Origin: Eonycteris spelaea
Lineage: Eukaryota; Chordata; Mammalia; Chiroptera; Pteropodidae
DNA: 64,000 nucleotides
Assembly (NCBI GenBank): GCA_003508835.1
Contig: PUFA01000084.1
Span: 2,728,001 to 2,792,000, forward strand
Direction: 5' to 3'
A model generated the notes under the pieces. It was not told the DNA's origin. It saw only the letters and a list, made by a program, of their open reading frames with translations, and did not search any database. Positions 35,680-48,098 of this stretch are shown in pieces. The position numbers and the translations under genes are program-made. Every line of letters starts with the position of its first letter. The first letter of the stretch is position 1.

Positions 35680-35999
35680 AACAGAGTGACATTTATTCTT
35701 TATTGAAGATAAGATTAAATGGTAATCTGATTATTCCTGCACTGGTCTCCTCACTTTGTGTTTTGTTTCTTTTGTTCTGTAAGTCCCAGCAATTGGGAAT
35801 TTCCACCTTGATTTTAGGAGAGATGGACAGAAAAAGTTTATATGCATCAAACTCCATAAACATAAACTTCTTCCTGCTCCAACAAGCAAGGTAGCCTGAC
35901 TCCTTCTTTTCTAAACTAGATTATTTTCACTGACCATAGTCAATGAGTATTTTAAAAATCATTTGAGTCATGCAGGGCAGACAGTGTCTATTCTCAACT

Positions 36000-36500
36000 A
36001 AGGGCATTACAAAATAACAAGCTGATACAGAGTTACATAGGACATACATCATCTTTTGTTTCTGCTCCAGAGGGGACAGTCATTAACATGGCACCTGCTA
36101 TTAGCGCTGTGATGGAGAAGCGCTATGGGAGTAGAGAGTAGATAGAAAAGAAAACTGCAGCTACAGGGAAATCAGGAAAATGGCCTCTGAGAGAACCTGG
36201 AAGCATGAGGAGAAGTTAGTCAATCAAAGTATAAACTTTAGGGAAAATATCCCAGAGAGAAGAGAAGTGTAATATATTTGAGGAACTGGATGAAGGTCGG
36301 TATGGCTGAAATACACATATGTAGAGGGCCAGACATGGGGGAGGTGTGAGAAACTGTTGTTAGCTCTGGGAAGAAAACTGGATCCAGATCATGGGAAGCC
36401 TGATCAGAAAAGCATTTTAAACTTATATTCATTTAATTTTTAGGGCAATAGAAGTCATAGAAGAATTTAATCACAATGTTATAGTAAGACTAAAATGTAT
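36000..36500 (-). mobile_element. L2-type LINE fragment, reverse
   Basis: GAGCGCTATGGGAGTAGAGA-like opening, GAGGAACTGGATGAAGGTCG, CATATGTAGAGGGCCAGACA and CCAGATCATGGGAAGCCTGA, then TTAGGGCAATAGAAGTCATA, keep the order of the long reversed L2 3' region. It is diverged throughout. A 64-codon minus frame inside it is not a gene. Confidence 0.65.
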
Positions 36501-37825
36501 GGACATAAATACAATATATACATTTTACTTTTTTTTATAGCAGGCACGCATAGTATTTTCTTTGATTCATGACTTTCTGAATTTTAGAAATTCTTGTTCA
36601 CTCATTTTCTTTCAGCCACATCAGCCATCGTCATCTCTTCCCAACATTTTCAACAACTAAAGCTATATCCTGCAATTGATTCTTGTAAATTAATGCAGAA
36701 AGAACAGCAAGCTCTGGGATTTCTTGGTACACCCACCTCAAAGCTTGTGCTAGACAGGGCCAATATTCAAGCAATTAACTTCATCATTTGCTGTTGTGCT
36801 GGTAGACTTTCTAAGATAGACTTGGGGTCGGCTTGCTATTCAAACTAAAGTCAGAGCAGGAGCTGAGCCCTGCCAGTTCTTATAATAAGAGAGGACTTAG
36901 TTGTGAGAAGATTTGGGGAGATCATAAGAATAGGGTGGAGAATGATAGAATCCGCATATGAGTGCTATTAGTAACGTGAAATGTTAATATCACTCTTGAA
37001 GGAAATCTTTTAGAAATTCATTATCCTGCCCATGGTTTGAAGTTTACTGTTAGTTTTACTACAAAGCGACCCTGATGGTAATTCATGTTACCTAAACTCT
37101 CAGATTTCAGAGAACTTGACAGTGCAATCCTAATGTCCTATCTTTTAAGTAATGGTTTTGTCAGCTTGTAAGAGATAAGTAGTATAGAGGACAGGAGAAA
37201 AGAGTGCAAATAAAGAAAAAGTCTTTGGTGCCCCAGGTTGTGAAGTCTCAACTTCTCAAGAATCCATTCCTGAAGCCATGGTGGTACTTGTCTCACTGTT
37301 CTTGATCCCTGAAGTTTGTCCTTATGACTATGGCCATATCAGATAATTATTTGTAGTTGTTCTGGTGGCTTATTTGCCTACTTATGCCACAGAAAGGGAA
37401 CCCTGATATTCTGGTTGAATAATTTTGCATGTTTAAGACAGCCCTGTTCATTTGGATTGGTTGAGTGGTAAGATTTCATAAACAAGGTTCCCACACAGAG
37501 ATCTCCTTGTAAACTTAGAAACCTTCATTTTCATTCTAGAATTGTCCTAGTTTTCTCTGGGAATTGCTCTGCCAAAGACCTCTACAGCCTTCAGCTCTAA
37601 TGCTCTGGCAAAATTGGAGGATGCAGCAGAAAGAACTTAGTACAGATGCTAAATAGAAAAAGACCCTCTCTTCCCATAGCTATGACACAACTCATGAGGC
37701 ACACGAGCATAGTACTTCTTATCTGATGTGAAAATCTGTGCGCACGCATGTGTGTATAAAAGCAAAGAGTCACGATTTGAGCAGAATGGCCTCTGAGGAA
37801 ATATTCAGGAGAAGTGGGTAAGGAG
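36501..37825. other. Non-coding stretch
   Basis: No gene or named repeat was seen. An 84-codon frame (36594-36848) shows no features. Confidence 0.4.
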
Positions 37826-37962
37826 AGTGTGAGACACAGAGAAGAGGAAAGGAGAGGAGAGAGAGAAAGAGAAAGGGGCGAGATGGGTAGAAGGAGGGAG
37901 AAAGATTGGAGAGACAAGGAAGAGAAGCGAAGGGGAAAGAGGAGGGTAGGAGAAGAAAGGTG
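37826..37962 (+). repeat. Polypurine (GA-rich) tract
   Basis: About 137 bases of nearly continuous purine (GAGAG, AAAGG and GGAGG units). The mirrored serine/leucine-rich frame on the other strand is a by-product. Confidence 0.9.
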
Positions 37963-38127
37963 ATTGCCTTTGGAGAATTATAGATGTTTTCCCTAGTGGT
38001 TGTAGAAGTGAGTGTGTTATTGCTCTGGAATGTTTTTTCCTTTGGTTATCCCATGTGACATTTATTTATCACGAGTTATCTTTGCATGTGATTCCCTACA
38101 GGTAATCAGATGACTATGAATGAGGGG

Positions 38128-38159
38128 GTTTGTTTGTTTGTTTGTTTTGTGTTTTTTTT
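38128..38159. repeat. (TTTG)n microsatellite
   Basis: Four TTTG units then TTTTGTGT and a T-run. Confidence 0.92.
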
Positions 38160-38689
38160 ACAGACTGAATTTAAAGGGAGCGGTTACTTCTGCCCTGAGA
38201 GTATGTGCTCTTAAAAAGGAAAATGGACATATAAACTATATAATATGACTTGGACTTTGCTTATGTTTAGTTTTTCTTGGGCTTTCTGTTGAAAGTAGCA
38301 GTGAAGAATTTTAAAATGCTATATTTTGTCCCTGTGGCACAGACGGCTTTATTTGAATAAGTAGGCCAGATTAGAATAACCATGACCTCGAGATGATGCT
38401 CACGCAGTTGATATATCAATGTTCTGGAGAAGGGTGTCTCAGCCAAAGGTGATATGGAGTAGTTCAGGCCATCAGATAAAGTATGCAGAATCCTAGACTG
38501 AAAGTAGAAGGAGCAATGCACATTAGGGAGGAAGAGAGGAAGGCAAAACGAGCCTTTCCTTAGATGGTTAGACAACCAGGAACCTCAGAGTGGGATCATG
38601 GCAGTACGGAAAACTATCAGCATTTGGGACACCCCAGTCTCAATCTGGTGCTGGAATTCGGTTCAGGGAAGGAGACCTGCAGTTTCTAG
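38160..38689. other. Non-coding stretch
   Basis: A 102-codon minus frame (38267-38575) has no recognisable family. Confidence 0.4.
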
Positions 38690-38805
38690 ATGACAAAACG
38701 AATGGGTTCTAAAGACAAGGCAGAGATTCAAGGCTGGGTCATACAGTTAATGGCGGAGATAGAGTTCAAACCTCAGTTTTCTGACTCCTGTCCAGTGCTC
38801 CCAGT
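38690..38805 (-). mobile_element. MIR fragment, reverse
   Basis: AGGCAGAGATTCAAGGCTGG, GTCATACAGTTAATGGCGGA and GAGTTCAAACCTCAGTTTTC are the reversed 5' half of MIR. Confidence 0.78.
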
Positions 38806-39500
38806 CTTTCAGGCTGTGCTTGGCCACTGGAGCAGGGTGGATGGGCCCTGTGGGCTTACACTGTAGTAGTTTACTCTTCTCTCTGTGCATCCTCCATGCT
38901 TGCTGCCATGATCCTTGCCCTGCCACACTTGGCACTATATATGCAGCTTTCACACTGCCAGAGGCCTTTTGATTGGTAGGAAGCTGATATTTCCTCAGAG
39001 ACCATTCTGCTTACTTGGCACAGCTCAAATCACATCTCTTGGCTTTTGTACACTGTTCTACTGTTTTGCTAGAATGTACTGCCCTTGCCAGTTGGTGGGC
39101 TTCCGTTAAGCCCATGCTGAGGATATCGCCCATCTCATGTTCCTCTGGATGTACTGATTCTGCCTTTGGCACTGCTGTTACTACCCCATTGACTGGTTTG
39201 CCTTGCTGCCAGTGGGCTGGTCTGACCTGATTTAGACGTTTTCCATTGAGCAATCCCCTGCTTGGCTGGCAATGTATTGCCTATGCCAGTGGGCAGGTTT
39301 CTTCTTAGGGGGCTAGTGCCACCTTGGGCTTCATCTTCCATTTCCACTGGCCTTTTCATTGCTTTTTTCATCCTGCTTGGCGAGGCTTACACCCAACATT
39401 CAATTGCTTCCATATCGTGGCAGGCCTTCTCTTCCTCTACTGGCTGCCTCCTGGTAACTGCTGATTTGCCACATCTCTTGTGTGTAATGTGTTCTTCAAA
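38806..39500. other. GC-richer segment with degenerate internal repeats
   Basis: A motif of the form AATGTAYTGCC..TGCCAGTGGGC recurs at about 39071, 39195 and 39268 (for example ATGTATTGCCTATGCCAGTG). Frames of 64-89 codons are open on both strands but none is recognisable. It might be a remnant of an unknown repeat. Confidence 0.35.
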
Positions 39501-40279
39501 GCACATCAAATTGAATTTGACTGACTCATGACTGCTGAGAACATTTCACGCCATTACCCGAAACGTTTCTTATGTATGATGATAATTATTAAAAATCAGA
39601 TTCTCACCATTATTCAGATATTCCCCTCCCCAGTAATATTATATTTATCTATATACTGTCAGTCCAGAAATCAGTTAACATCTATCAAACACCTACTAAT
39701 TTGGCACATTCTGATCTCTCTTTACTGTATAACTTATTGGTTATAAGAATGTCTTGGAGATTCTTAAGTTATTCATCTCAGGGGGAACTTGAGAAAGAAA
39801 ATCAATCCTTTTTTCTTTTTTTTTTTTTTACTTCAGACATGGTAACTCCACAATTATTTCAGACAAATGAGTATCTAATTTCTAATGGCCTCATGAAGAA
39901 GCTCTAGGAAATTCATTCTAGTATGTAACAACTTTCTGTCAGCAATATGTTAAAACCAAGGTAATGTCTTACATTCTTTTTCACCCCTTTCCGGCCATTG
40001 TAAATAATATGTTAAAAAAATTTTTTTTTTCTTTAAAATGACACACCAAAGCGCAAAACAACACAATTACTAAAAACAGATACATTGTTTCTCTTTTTAT
40101 CATGACTGCATGATTTAAATTCCTTTCATTTTCTTCTAATTTGTAATTTAGATACTGGCTTGGAATGATAGTAAGTGGGGAGCCCTCCGCAGGCTCAGAG
40201 CACTTAGAGGGAAAAAAGAAAAAAAACAGAAACCAGCAAAAATTGTGATGCACATCTACATAGAAGTCTAGTGTTCGAA
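39501..40279. other. AT-rich non-coding stretch
   Basis: T-rich runs lie at about 39808-39829 and an A7T11 run at about 40013-40031. A 101-codon minus frame (39981-40286) is not recognisable. Confidence 0.4.
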
Positions 40280-40825
40280 TATCCAAGGTCCCTCTCCGAG
40301 ATCATGTCACTTCTGTGCTTAAACCCATTAGTGGTTTCCCAGTGCATGTTCTCTGACATCTGACATTCTCAGCACAGCCGTGGATGTTGGAAGGATTGGA
40401 TCCCAGCCACCTTTGCAAAAGTCTTTCTTCCTCGTGTTCTCTCTGCTCCCGCCTTATTAGGCTGCTCTCAGGTCCTTGAATATCCTAAGTAATTTTCTGC
40501 CTCAAACCTTTCATATGGCTGGTTCCTCTATCTGAAACTCTCCCTTTCCCTTTGTAAAAATGATTCTATCTCATAAATTTCAGCTTAAATATCATTTCTT
40601 CCTAGGTACCCACATGACCACGCTCTCTGATATTTTCTTTTATGCACTGCTCCCCTCTACAATTCCTTAATGGGATTTTGAATTCAGAATTGAATATTTG
40701 TTTGATTGCATATTTATTGTTTCTTGGCCCACCAGACCATGAGTTCTATTAGGGCAGCAATATTTATTATAAAGCATAGTGTATAGTACTTAATAAGCAT
40801 TTAATAAATACCATTGCATTAATTC
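40280..40825 (+). mobile_element. L2 LINE 3' region
   Basis: A long forward L2 tail: ATGTCACTTCTGTGCTTAAA, CATTAGTGGTTTCCCAGTGC, TCAGCTTAAATATCATTTCT, CCATGAGTTCTATTAGGGCA and terminal TAAGCATTTAATAAATACCA. The internal order is intact; coding parts are absent. Confidence 0.85.
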
Positions 40826-41399
40826 TAAATAGAATACTGAATCTGTTGGCTGTGAAAGAAGGAGGCCCTGTGCGTTCCTGGCATTTCTATGGTGTTGGAA
40901 CAGTACTATCTAAGAATCTGCTCTTACATTTGCTGCCTATCTTTCCCAGCCATGCAGAAAAGTAGAGAAGCTAGAAGCCAAGTCTAAGCTGCCAAGATTT
41001 GAAACTGCAAGCCTGTCCTGGAGCCCATCATCACTTCACATGCTCAAGGCTGTAGTTAATTTAGTGCTAGTTAAGCTGACATCCTGTTTCCTGTAAAAGT
41101 AAGAACATGATAAAAAGATTCAGAATAAGATAAAAGTGGATAAAGAGAAAATGATAAAGAAAACAATGAGATGGGCTTGATCCACAGTCACCTGCTTTTC
41201 CTTTATATATATATATTTTTTCCTTTTGGAGGAGCTCACTCATTCTCACATCATCCCATACCTTCTTCCTGATGCTGCCCCAAACTTTACCTTTGTTACC
41301 AATTACTAACCACAGGTACAGATCTTTAAATTCTTGCTGAATATTATCATCTTGGCATCCTTCTGTTGATGGAAGTTTAACAGGTCTGAAACTAAACTT
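40826..41399. other. Non-coding stretch
   Basis: Contains a short (TA)n at about 41205-41215. A 132-codon minus frame (41067-41465) runs into the next L2 and is not supported as a gene. Confidence 0.4.
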
Positions 41400-41810
41400 A
41401 GTAACTTCATTTATTGAATAATATTTATTGAATTCCTCTAATGTGCTAGAAGCTACTCTGGCCACTCAGGTTACAGTGATGAACATTGATTTTAGCAGGG
41501 AAGACTGATAGTAAACAAATGATCCTACAGTAAATGTGCTATCATTAATGATCATAACTGCTATGAAAATGTAACATGACAGGGAGACCTAAATTAATTT
41601 GGGAAGTTGTGGAATTCTTCATTGGGAAAGTTATATTTGAAGGATGAGTAAAATCAGACAAGAAGAGAGACAGAGGAAGAAGTGTGTATTAGGCAGGAGA
41701 AAAGTATTTGTGAAGACCTAAACAGGGGAAAGAGTTGTTATATTTAAAGAAATAAAAGGAGTGCTATGTGACTGTATTGTGACGAGAGAGGAGTAAGTGG
41801 TAAGATGGGC
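41400..41810 (-). mobile_element. L2 LINE, reverse
   Basis: CATTTATTGAATAATATTTA, TTCCTCTAATGTGCTAGAAG, then GTTACAGTGATGAACATTGA, GACAGGGAGACCTAAATTAA and AGGAGAAAAGTATTTGTGAA follow the reversed L2 3' region over about 400 bases. Confidence 0.8.
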
Positions 41811-42079
41811 AGTATCTCCTACATAATTCACGTTCCCATCCATGACACTGTAATTCTGATTTGTTCAGCTACTTAATCTCCCATAGCCGGCCACAAAGGC
41901 CAAACAGTTCTTCCTTCTCTTTGTATCGCCAATTACTTCGGCCAATATAAAGATAAATCCTGTGTACTTACTTTTTATCCAAAATATAAGAATTCTTCAT
42001 TAAAAAGTGACTTTTAAAATATACAATTCATAGTCACTGTAAGACAACCAGAAAATACAAATAGGCAAAAATGAAAAAT

Positions 42080-42475
42080 TACTTCCACTTGCCCTATGTC
42101 TCTGCCTACTCCAAGAAAGCCACTGTTAAACATTTGTTTATTATATCTATAGGATGCATACAGTAGGACACACACACACACACACACACGTGCACACACA
42201 CACAAATTTATATACTTTTGTAACCTGACCTTTTTTGCATTTAAAATTTCTATTAAATAAACAACATATAATTTCTACAACTTCTATAATTGTAACCTGC
42301 TTTTTCCTCAATATTTTATTATGGAAATTTCCAACATACAGAAACATTAAAAAAAAATCTATAAACACCCACAAACTCATTTCTTAAATTCTATAATTAA
42401 TATTTTATGGAAATGCTTTATCACCTCTCTATCTATCCCTTCCTTTATCTGTGCCTCAATTTCTGATACATTTTT
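42080..42475 (-). mobile_element. Probable L1-related fragment
   Basis: GCCACTGTTAAACATTTGTT, TTTTGTAACCTGACCTTTTT and TATTATGGAAATTTCCAACA resemble antisense segments of old L1 3' ends. It is interrupted by the AC repeat at 42168-42204. Confidence 0.45.
42168..42204. repeat. (AC)n microsatellite
   Basis: AC units with a central CACGTGCAC interruption. Confidence 0.97.
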
Positions 42476-42479
42476 GATA

Positions 42480-42725
42480 ATCTCAACTAAGTCACAATTT
42501 TTTTTATTGAGTTGTAGATGTTCTTTTTGTATTGTGGTTACCAGTCCTTTATCAGATACCTTCTACGTGAATATTTTCTCACTCTCTATGATTTGCCTAT
42601 TAATTTTTAATAATGTTTTTTGATGAACATAGTTTCTAATTATGATGCGTTTAATTTATCAAGTTATTTTTCTTTGTAATTTATTGCTTTCTGAATCCTG
42701 TTTAAAAATTCTGCATCTACAGCCA
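42480..42725 (-). mobile_element. L1 fragment, reverse
   Basis: TTGTAGATGTTCTTTTTGTA, CAGTCCTTTATCAGATACCT, GAATATTTTCTCACTCTCTA and AATGTTTTTTGATGAACATA match the antisense of a familiar L1 3' segment. Confidence 0.8.
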
Positions 42726-43109
42726 AATACAGACTATTGTATTTACTCCTATTACTTTTCACCTTGTTGGTTTAGGCCAACCTGTCAAGATTATTTTGAG
42801 TCTAGCTCCTGTCTTCTGCTATATTAGATATTGCTTTCGGCTTTGTGTCACCTGCAAATTTGACAGGGTATTGAATTTTAAATGGGAAAGAATCTTTTTC
42901 AAGTGTAATTAGAATCAAAGGTCACATTTCACCATCTTATTTTTCAGGATATCATAAGAGACAAAGTCAGATTCTCTGCTGAAATCAGTAGCACAGTGGA
43001 CTGTAGCAGTGCCTTATTCTGCTGATCGAAAGCCTTATTTTGGAGGTTTGGCATTATTTCATTGAGTAATCTGTTGATACTTGGTGTTATTGACTTCTAA
43101 ATTTTTATT

Positions 43110-43235
43110 TTCTAAATTGTCTGTGGCTCCAATATAAGCTCTGTCAGAGGGGACACCTTGTCTCTTAGTTAATTCTATGTCCCCAGCAACATAGAGATAC
43201 GTTAATTAATGGTTGTTGAATTTATTAACAAGTAA
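43110..43235 (+). mobile_element. L2 3' terminus
   Basis: CAATATAAGCTCTGTCAGAG, CACCTTGTCTCTTAGTTAAT and TATGTCCCCAGCAACATAGA, with GGTTGTTGAATTTATTAACA at the end, are L2 in sense. Confidence 0.75.
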
Positions 43236-43384
43236 ATGTCCAGCAATCATCACTTTAATGCCTTTTCCCTACACTTTTGTCAGAAATTGGCTATCTTTTT
43301 GGCCTGAACCTAGGAAATTTACCCCTTTACTTTCTTGACATCTGGGCCATTTCCTTGACTCCAATGTTCTATCAACTACCTTTC

Positions 43385-44146
43385 TAGCTTTTCATAATTT
43401 TTTTCTAGTTTTATTGAGATATAATTAACAAAGTTGTAAGATATTTAAAGAGTACAACTTGATGATTTACTATATAGATATATTATGAAAGGATTCTGCC
43501 CCATCAAGTTAATTAACACATCTATCACCTTGCATATTTGCACCCCCTCCCCCCACTTTTTTGGTCAGAACATTTAAGTTCTACTCTCTTACAAATTTCA
43601 GTTATAAAATAGTGTTATCTGCTCTAGTCACCATGTTATATCTTAGATCTTCAGACCTTATTCATCTTATAACTGAAAGTTTGGATCCTTTTACTAACCT
43701 CTATTTCCACCAGCCCCTGGCCCCTATTGACCACCTTTCTACTCTGCTTCCATGGGTTCGACTTTTCTTTTTTAGACCTCACATATAAGTGGTACCATGT
43801 GGCATTAATATTTCCCTGTCTGGCTCATTTCATTTAGCATAATATCCTCTAATTTCATCCATGTTGCAAATGACAGGAATGTCCTTCTTTAAAAAAAAAA
43901 AAAACAACTAAATAACTTTCTGTGGTGTATGTGTGTGTGTGTATGTATATATGTATGTATGTATATATATATATTAACCATTCACCTATTGATGGACATT
44001 TAGATTGTTTACATACCTTGGGTATTGTGAATGTGAATAATACTCCTATGAACATGGGAATATAGATCTTTGAGATGATGATTTTGTTTCTTTTGGAGAT
44101 CTATATATATATCCAGAAATAGGATAATAGGATTGCTGGGTCATAT
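43385..44146 (-). mobile_element. L1 3' region, reverse
   Basis: A 760-base old L1 piece: AGTTTTATTGAGATATAATT, TTTAAGTTCTACTCTCTTAC, CACATATAAGTGGTACCATG, GCATAATATCCTCTAATTTC, CACCTATTGATGGACATTTA and GGATTGCTGGGTCATATA in the expected antisense order. It contains an A-run and a TG/TATG/TA repeat (43924-43974). No reverse transcriptase frame survives. Confidence 0.9.
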
Positions 44147-44149
44147 ACA

Positions 44150-45250
44150 ACTTAATGTTACATTCAGTGAACAAAAATCACTGTGAGAATATCTTTAAAG
44201 TTAATAGCAATCTCAAAATTATTAGACCCTAGAGTACTCATAAAATTTGCTGAAAGTTTTGAAAAAGAGAGGGTCGTCTGAATTGATAGAGATAAAGGAA
44301 ATCCATGACAGATATTTTGTGGTTTAGAGAAAGAATGAGGGAACTCTAGGTGGGTGAAAGGGCTACATATATACTCATGGGCAGGAATGAGCGCAGTGTC
44401 TGAGCAGACAAACCAAAGAAAAATTGATCTTCTCTGGGAAACTTGGGAAATATGACTACAAGACTCCAATGGGGTCTAAAGTGACAGGTTGAAGACTTTA
44501 TATTGATCTAAAACACAAAAATGCTGTAAATTCTTATTTAGGAGAGCAATTTAATAAAGTCCGGTGTTCAAAGAGTGTTGGTGCTACATAATATAGGTAA
44601 TATGGAGGTAGTCTAGAAAAGAAGCAGCTATGAGTAATTATGAACTAGTAACACAAAATTAAAATAAATAGATCAGTTTGGTGCAGAAGACATAGAACAT
44701 TAAAAGGAAACATAGAGGAACAATAGACTAGTTAATATTAGGGTGAGAGGAAGACAAAATCACAGGTTTCTCTTAAATGTCAGCTCCACGAGAAAAAAAA
44801 TCTCCATTGGCTTGAATGGGATAATCTTGGGAAGCAAGTTGAAATGGTTATAAATATAATGATAATAAGGTGATATTAAATTACCAAGGGAGAGATATCC
44901 AGTAGATTTGGGGGCCTTGTGAGAAGCAGGTGCTAGACAGATTTGGAGGTCACTTGCTTAAAGATATAATATGAATAAGAAAATATACGAGCCCTTTCAA
45001 AGAAAGCAGTAAAAGGGTGTAAAGAGTCACTAATTATACCCTAGAGAAAGTTCACAGTTGAGGTCAAGAAGAACTGGAGTTATTGAAGGGAAAAAAGAAA
45101 GAGTAATTCACAAACTGAGAGAACAAGTTAGTGCAGTAATGCAAAAACTGAAGGAAGATGCTGGTCAAAAATTGTGACAGAAGATTTGAGGATGAGAGAA
45201 AGCCATTGTATGTTGTAAGGAGATAATCATGTCCTTTTTAGAAAGAAGGA
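44150..45250 (-). mobile_element. Decayed L2-type LINE, reverse
   Basis: An 1100-base purine-rich tract keeps scattered landmarks of the long reversed ancient LINE: GGTTGAAGACTTTATATTGA, GGAGGTAGTCTAGAAAAGAA, CACAGGTTTCTCTTAAATGT, AGGGAGAGATATCCAGTAGA and GGAGGTCACTTGCTTAAAGA. The assignment is by order of weak matches, so the boundaries are loose. Confidence 0.45.
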
Positions 45251-46174
45251 AGCTGAAACATCCAGGCAACACTAATATAACCATTCTCCAGGAATTATTT
45301 AAAGGAAGCATATAGATGTTCCCAAAAACAAGTTCAGGATAACATTTTCCTTATCAATTGCAAAATGATAAATATATGAGGATAGTGCAATTATATATGA
45401 CAATGTAAGGTAAGTTCTGTCCTGTATACCTTCCTCAATTACCGCAGGCCCTCTATTATTGTGAAATTATGGAAACCATAGATGATGGTTGGTTTATATT
45501 TGTTGGAAAAATAAATGATAGGAAATTTATTTTTAATCTCCCTGTTTTGTTTGGGGTCTGGTAACAGTGATCCAATAATGTATTTGCTTTCCCTTGGCTT
45601 GTCTTCCAGAACATGAAGTTGAGTGTTTCTGCACAGGGCTTCCTTCTGTGCTCACAAACCATTGGCAGTCATAGGGCAGGATTAGTAATAATTTATTCTG
45701 CTTGAGTTGCCGAAAGATGCTCATATTAATACAAAAACACCACATCCTGACAGTTTTAAAGCCCAACTGCAAGTTCAGAGCCCCGTCTGTCACTTATTTA
45801 AAGCTTCTATAAAAAAATAAAGATCAACTATCTCTGAAGCAGTGTTCAGTGTTATAGCTGTTTCTGCAAGAAACAGGTTTTTTTGTTGTTGTTTCCCCCC
45901 TCCCCCCCCCTCACTAAATCCCTTTCACTGTGTTATCATTTGAGTCTTCGTGACATGTGGTTTTTGGTTATATAAGTACAGGTAGATTGACTGTGGCAAA
46001 GAATAACTCTTTACGTTGTAGCCTCAAGAAATAGCTCCTACTCATGGATCCACTCACCTCTTCTGTGGGGCAATACTCTGCAAGTCATTTTTTGTGTTTT
46101 GAAATAATAACTTTAGTAGTAGTAGTAATGCTTAAAATAGATAACACTCCTGTTTTTTGCCTCATGCCAGATTT
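45251..46174. other. Non-coding stretch
   Basis: Contains a C-rich run (CCCCCCTCCCCCCCCC, about 45895-45910). No gene was recognised. Confidence 0.4.
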
Positions 46175-46370
46175 TATTCTAATGTGTTACATAGATCAAA
46201 TCCTTTCTCTTTCAATAACCTTATAAAATGGATTCTATATTTATCTACACTATAAAGATGAAAATATTAAGCCCCAGATAGATTAAATAACTTGCTTGTC
46301 AGTATGGCTAGTAAATTCCTATGGAGGATTTAAACCAAGAATATGGCTCCAAATGTCATGTTTTTCAACT
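46175..46370 (-). mobile_element. MIR, reverse
   Basis: TTACATAGATCAAATCCTTT, AAAGATGAAAATATTAAGCC, AGATAGATTAAATAACTTGC and GGATTTAAACCAAGAATATG follow the reversed MIR order. Confidence 0.72.
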
Positions 46371-47100
46371 CACAATTCACTGCCTCAAGGGGAAAAAATA
46401 TAAGAAAACATAAGCTTACCTTGGGAGGGCATATTCTTATTTCAATTCTGCTATAATATTCGAGACATCTTCAGAATTCTCTTTTCAAAATCTCCTCTAG
46501 ACACATTTATTTTGAATGTGTTGAATGGTACTAAAACTCTGTTTGGAGTATAAAGCTAACATTTAGAAATAATCCATGTCAAAGTCAAAGATACTATTAA
46601 CTGCCAAAAGAGGCAGTTCTAACGGGTGTTCTAAAAATTGTTTGACCCTAGAATAAATTGGAAATAAAGGTAAAACCTCATAAACCAATGACCTTGGGAA
46701 AAAAGTACTCATTGGGTATGTTCTCTGTCATTAGAAAATCGGTCACACTAGCTACTGGTCAAGTGATACTGGATCCCTCCTAGCTTGTTCTTAGTATAGA
46801 CACTTTCATTCTCATACACAGAGTCCTAGGTGACCTCCAAATGGGCAGACCTTTCCTTAGTAGCCATACTTCAATGCAAGCAGGGGTTAACATTTCTGGC
46901 TGTGTTTTCAGAATGCTTTACTAAGTTGCTTGGAAATCGGAATGGGTGCAAAAGTAATTTCTATAAAGGAAGACTACATGGTAAGCACAATTTTCGCTAG
47001 TCTATTTGCTAATGATGCATCACCCTGGCCTGATGAGCCACTCATTTTGATTGCAGTAACTAGAGGTCTAGAGCTACTGTATCATTTAACATCTCAGACG
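46371..47100. other. Non-coding stretch
   Basis: No gene was seen. A GGGTGCAAAAGTAATTT motif (about 46940) resembles a mariner end but is alone. Confidence 0.4.
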
Positions 47101-47119
47101 TTTTTTTTTTTTTTTTTTT
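47101..47119. repeat. Poly-T tract
   Basis: A run of 19 T after CTCAGACG. No retroposon body is recognised to the right. Confidence 0.9.
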
Positions 47120-47229
47120 CTTTCCTGTCTCTCCAATACTGGATAAGAAATAAGTTAAGTTCATGGTATTTCAGAAGGAATCATAGTGGTTGGTGTGAAT
47201 TGCCCCTTGTATGTGACAAAAGATAAACT

Positions 47230-47365
47230 CATCCATATACCTGTGAGGCAGATAAATGGCTAGTTCTTTCCATTCTGGTTACTGAAGCTCAAAGAGGTGA
47301 ACCGATACTTGCAAAGGCACACAGTAGATAAATGTCAAAGCAGGAAACAGAAGTCAGCACTTAAG
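47230..47365 (-). mobile_element. MIR fragment, reverse
   Basis: ATACCTGTGAGGCAGATAAA, TGGTTACTGAAGCTCAAAGA and GGTGAACCGATACTTGCAAA, then GGCACACAGTAGATAAATG, are the core of a reversed MIR. Confidence 0.8.
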
Positions 47366-48050
47366 CTGTTATTCAGGCAGTAGATATAGTTGAAGACCTT
47401 TCAAGTCAAAGGATGGAATTCATGTAGGGTCACTACATACTAACAGTTTAGTAAACATTATGGGAATCACTGCATGCAAATATGGTCCTTTCGGAAAACA
47501 TACATCACTTGTTGCTTGGTGGTGGAAGATGAAAATCAATCATGTGTTCTCAGAAAAGGAGACTCTGAGAATAAGGCCTCAACCAGTTATTTTCAGGCTG
47601 ATTTGAAATTACTGATGGGAAGTCAGGAGGACAGGTAAATTTTCATTTCAGAGAGAGCAGAACCAACTTGTTTCTTGACCCAGATGACAAATCATTTTTT
47701 ACCTTTTCCTGTGACACAAACTATTCATTTACTATATGCTCCATCCCCCTCTCTGTATTCTGTCTGCATAGCAGCACCAACTGACATGTAGAAAAGAAAG
47801 GAAGAAAAAGAGAACAAGTTGGCAGGGAGTCAATATATTTCCGTGTTTTATTACTACAGACTAGAAGCACTTAGTTGGAGAGTCTGAGCAGAGAATGAGA
47901 ATTTCTAAAGTGGCTCAGTTATCAGTGAAAATGATTAAAGGCACAACAAAAAAAAATCTATGGATTAATTAGCAGGTCAATGGTGGTTGAGTAGCTATTA
48001 CTAAATTACATGGTTTGCATGTAAGAGAAAGGATTAATCTTTGATGTTTT
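47366..48050. other. Non-coding stretch
   Basis: No gene or named repeat was seen. Confidence 0.4.
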
Positions 48051-48098
48051 CCAGCTTGGGTGACTTGCATGTTAGAATTCCAGGTCAGTGAGAGATTT
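48051..48098 (+). repeat. Local duplication, source copy
   Basis: CCAGCTTGGGTGACTTGCAT through GTCAGTGAGAGATTT recurs at 48623-48670 with a single A/G difference. This copy sits in continuous unique sequence, so it is the likelier original. Confidence 0.9.

Noticed and set aside
46936..46956. A mariner-like end motif (GGGTGCAAAAGTAATTT)
   Set aside because: There is no matching inverted end nearby and no TA-bounded element, so it is probably chance.
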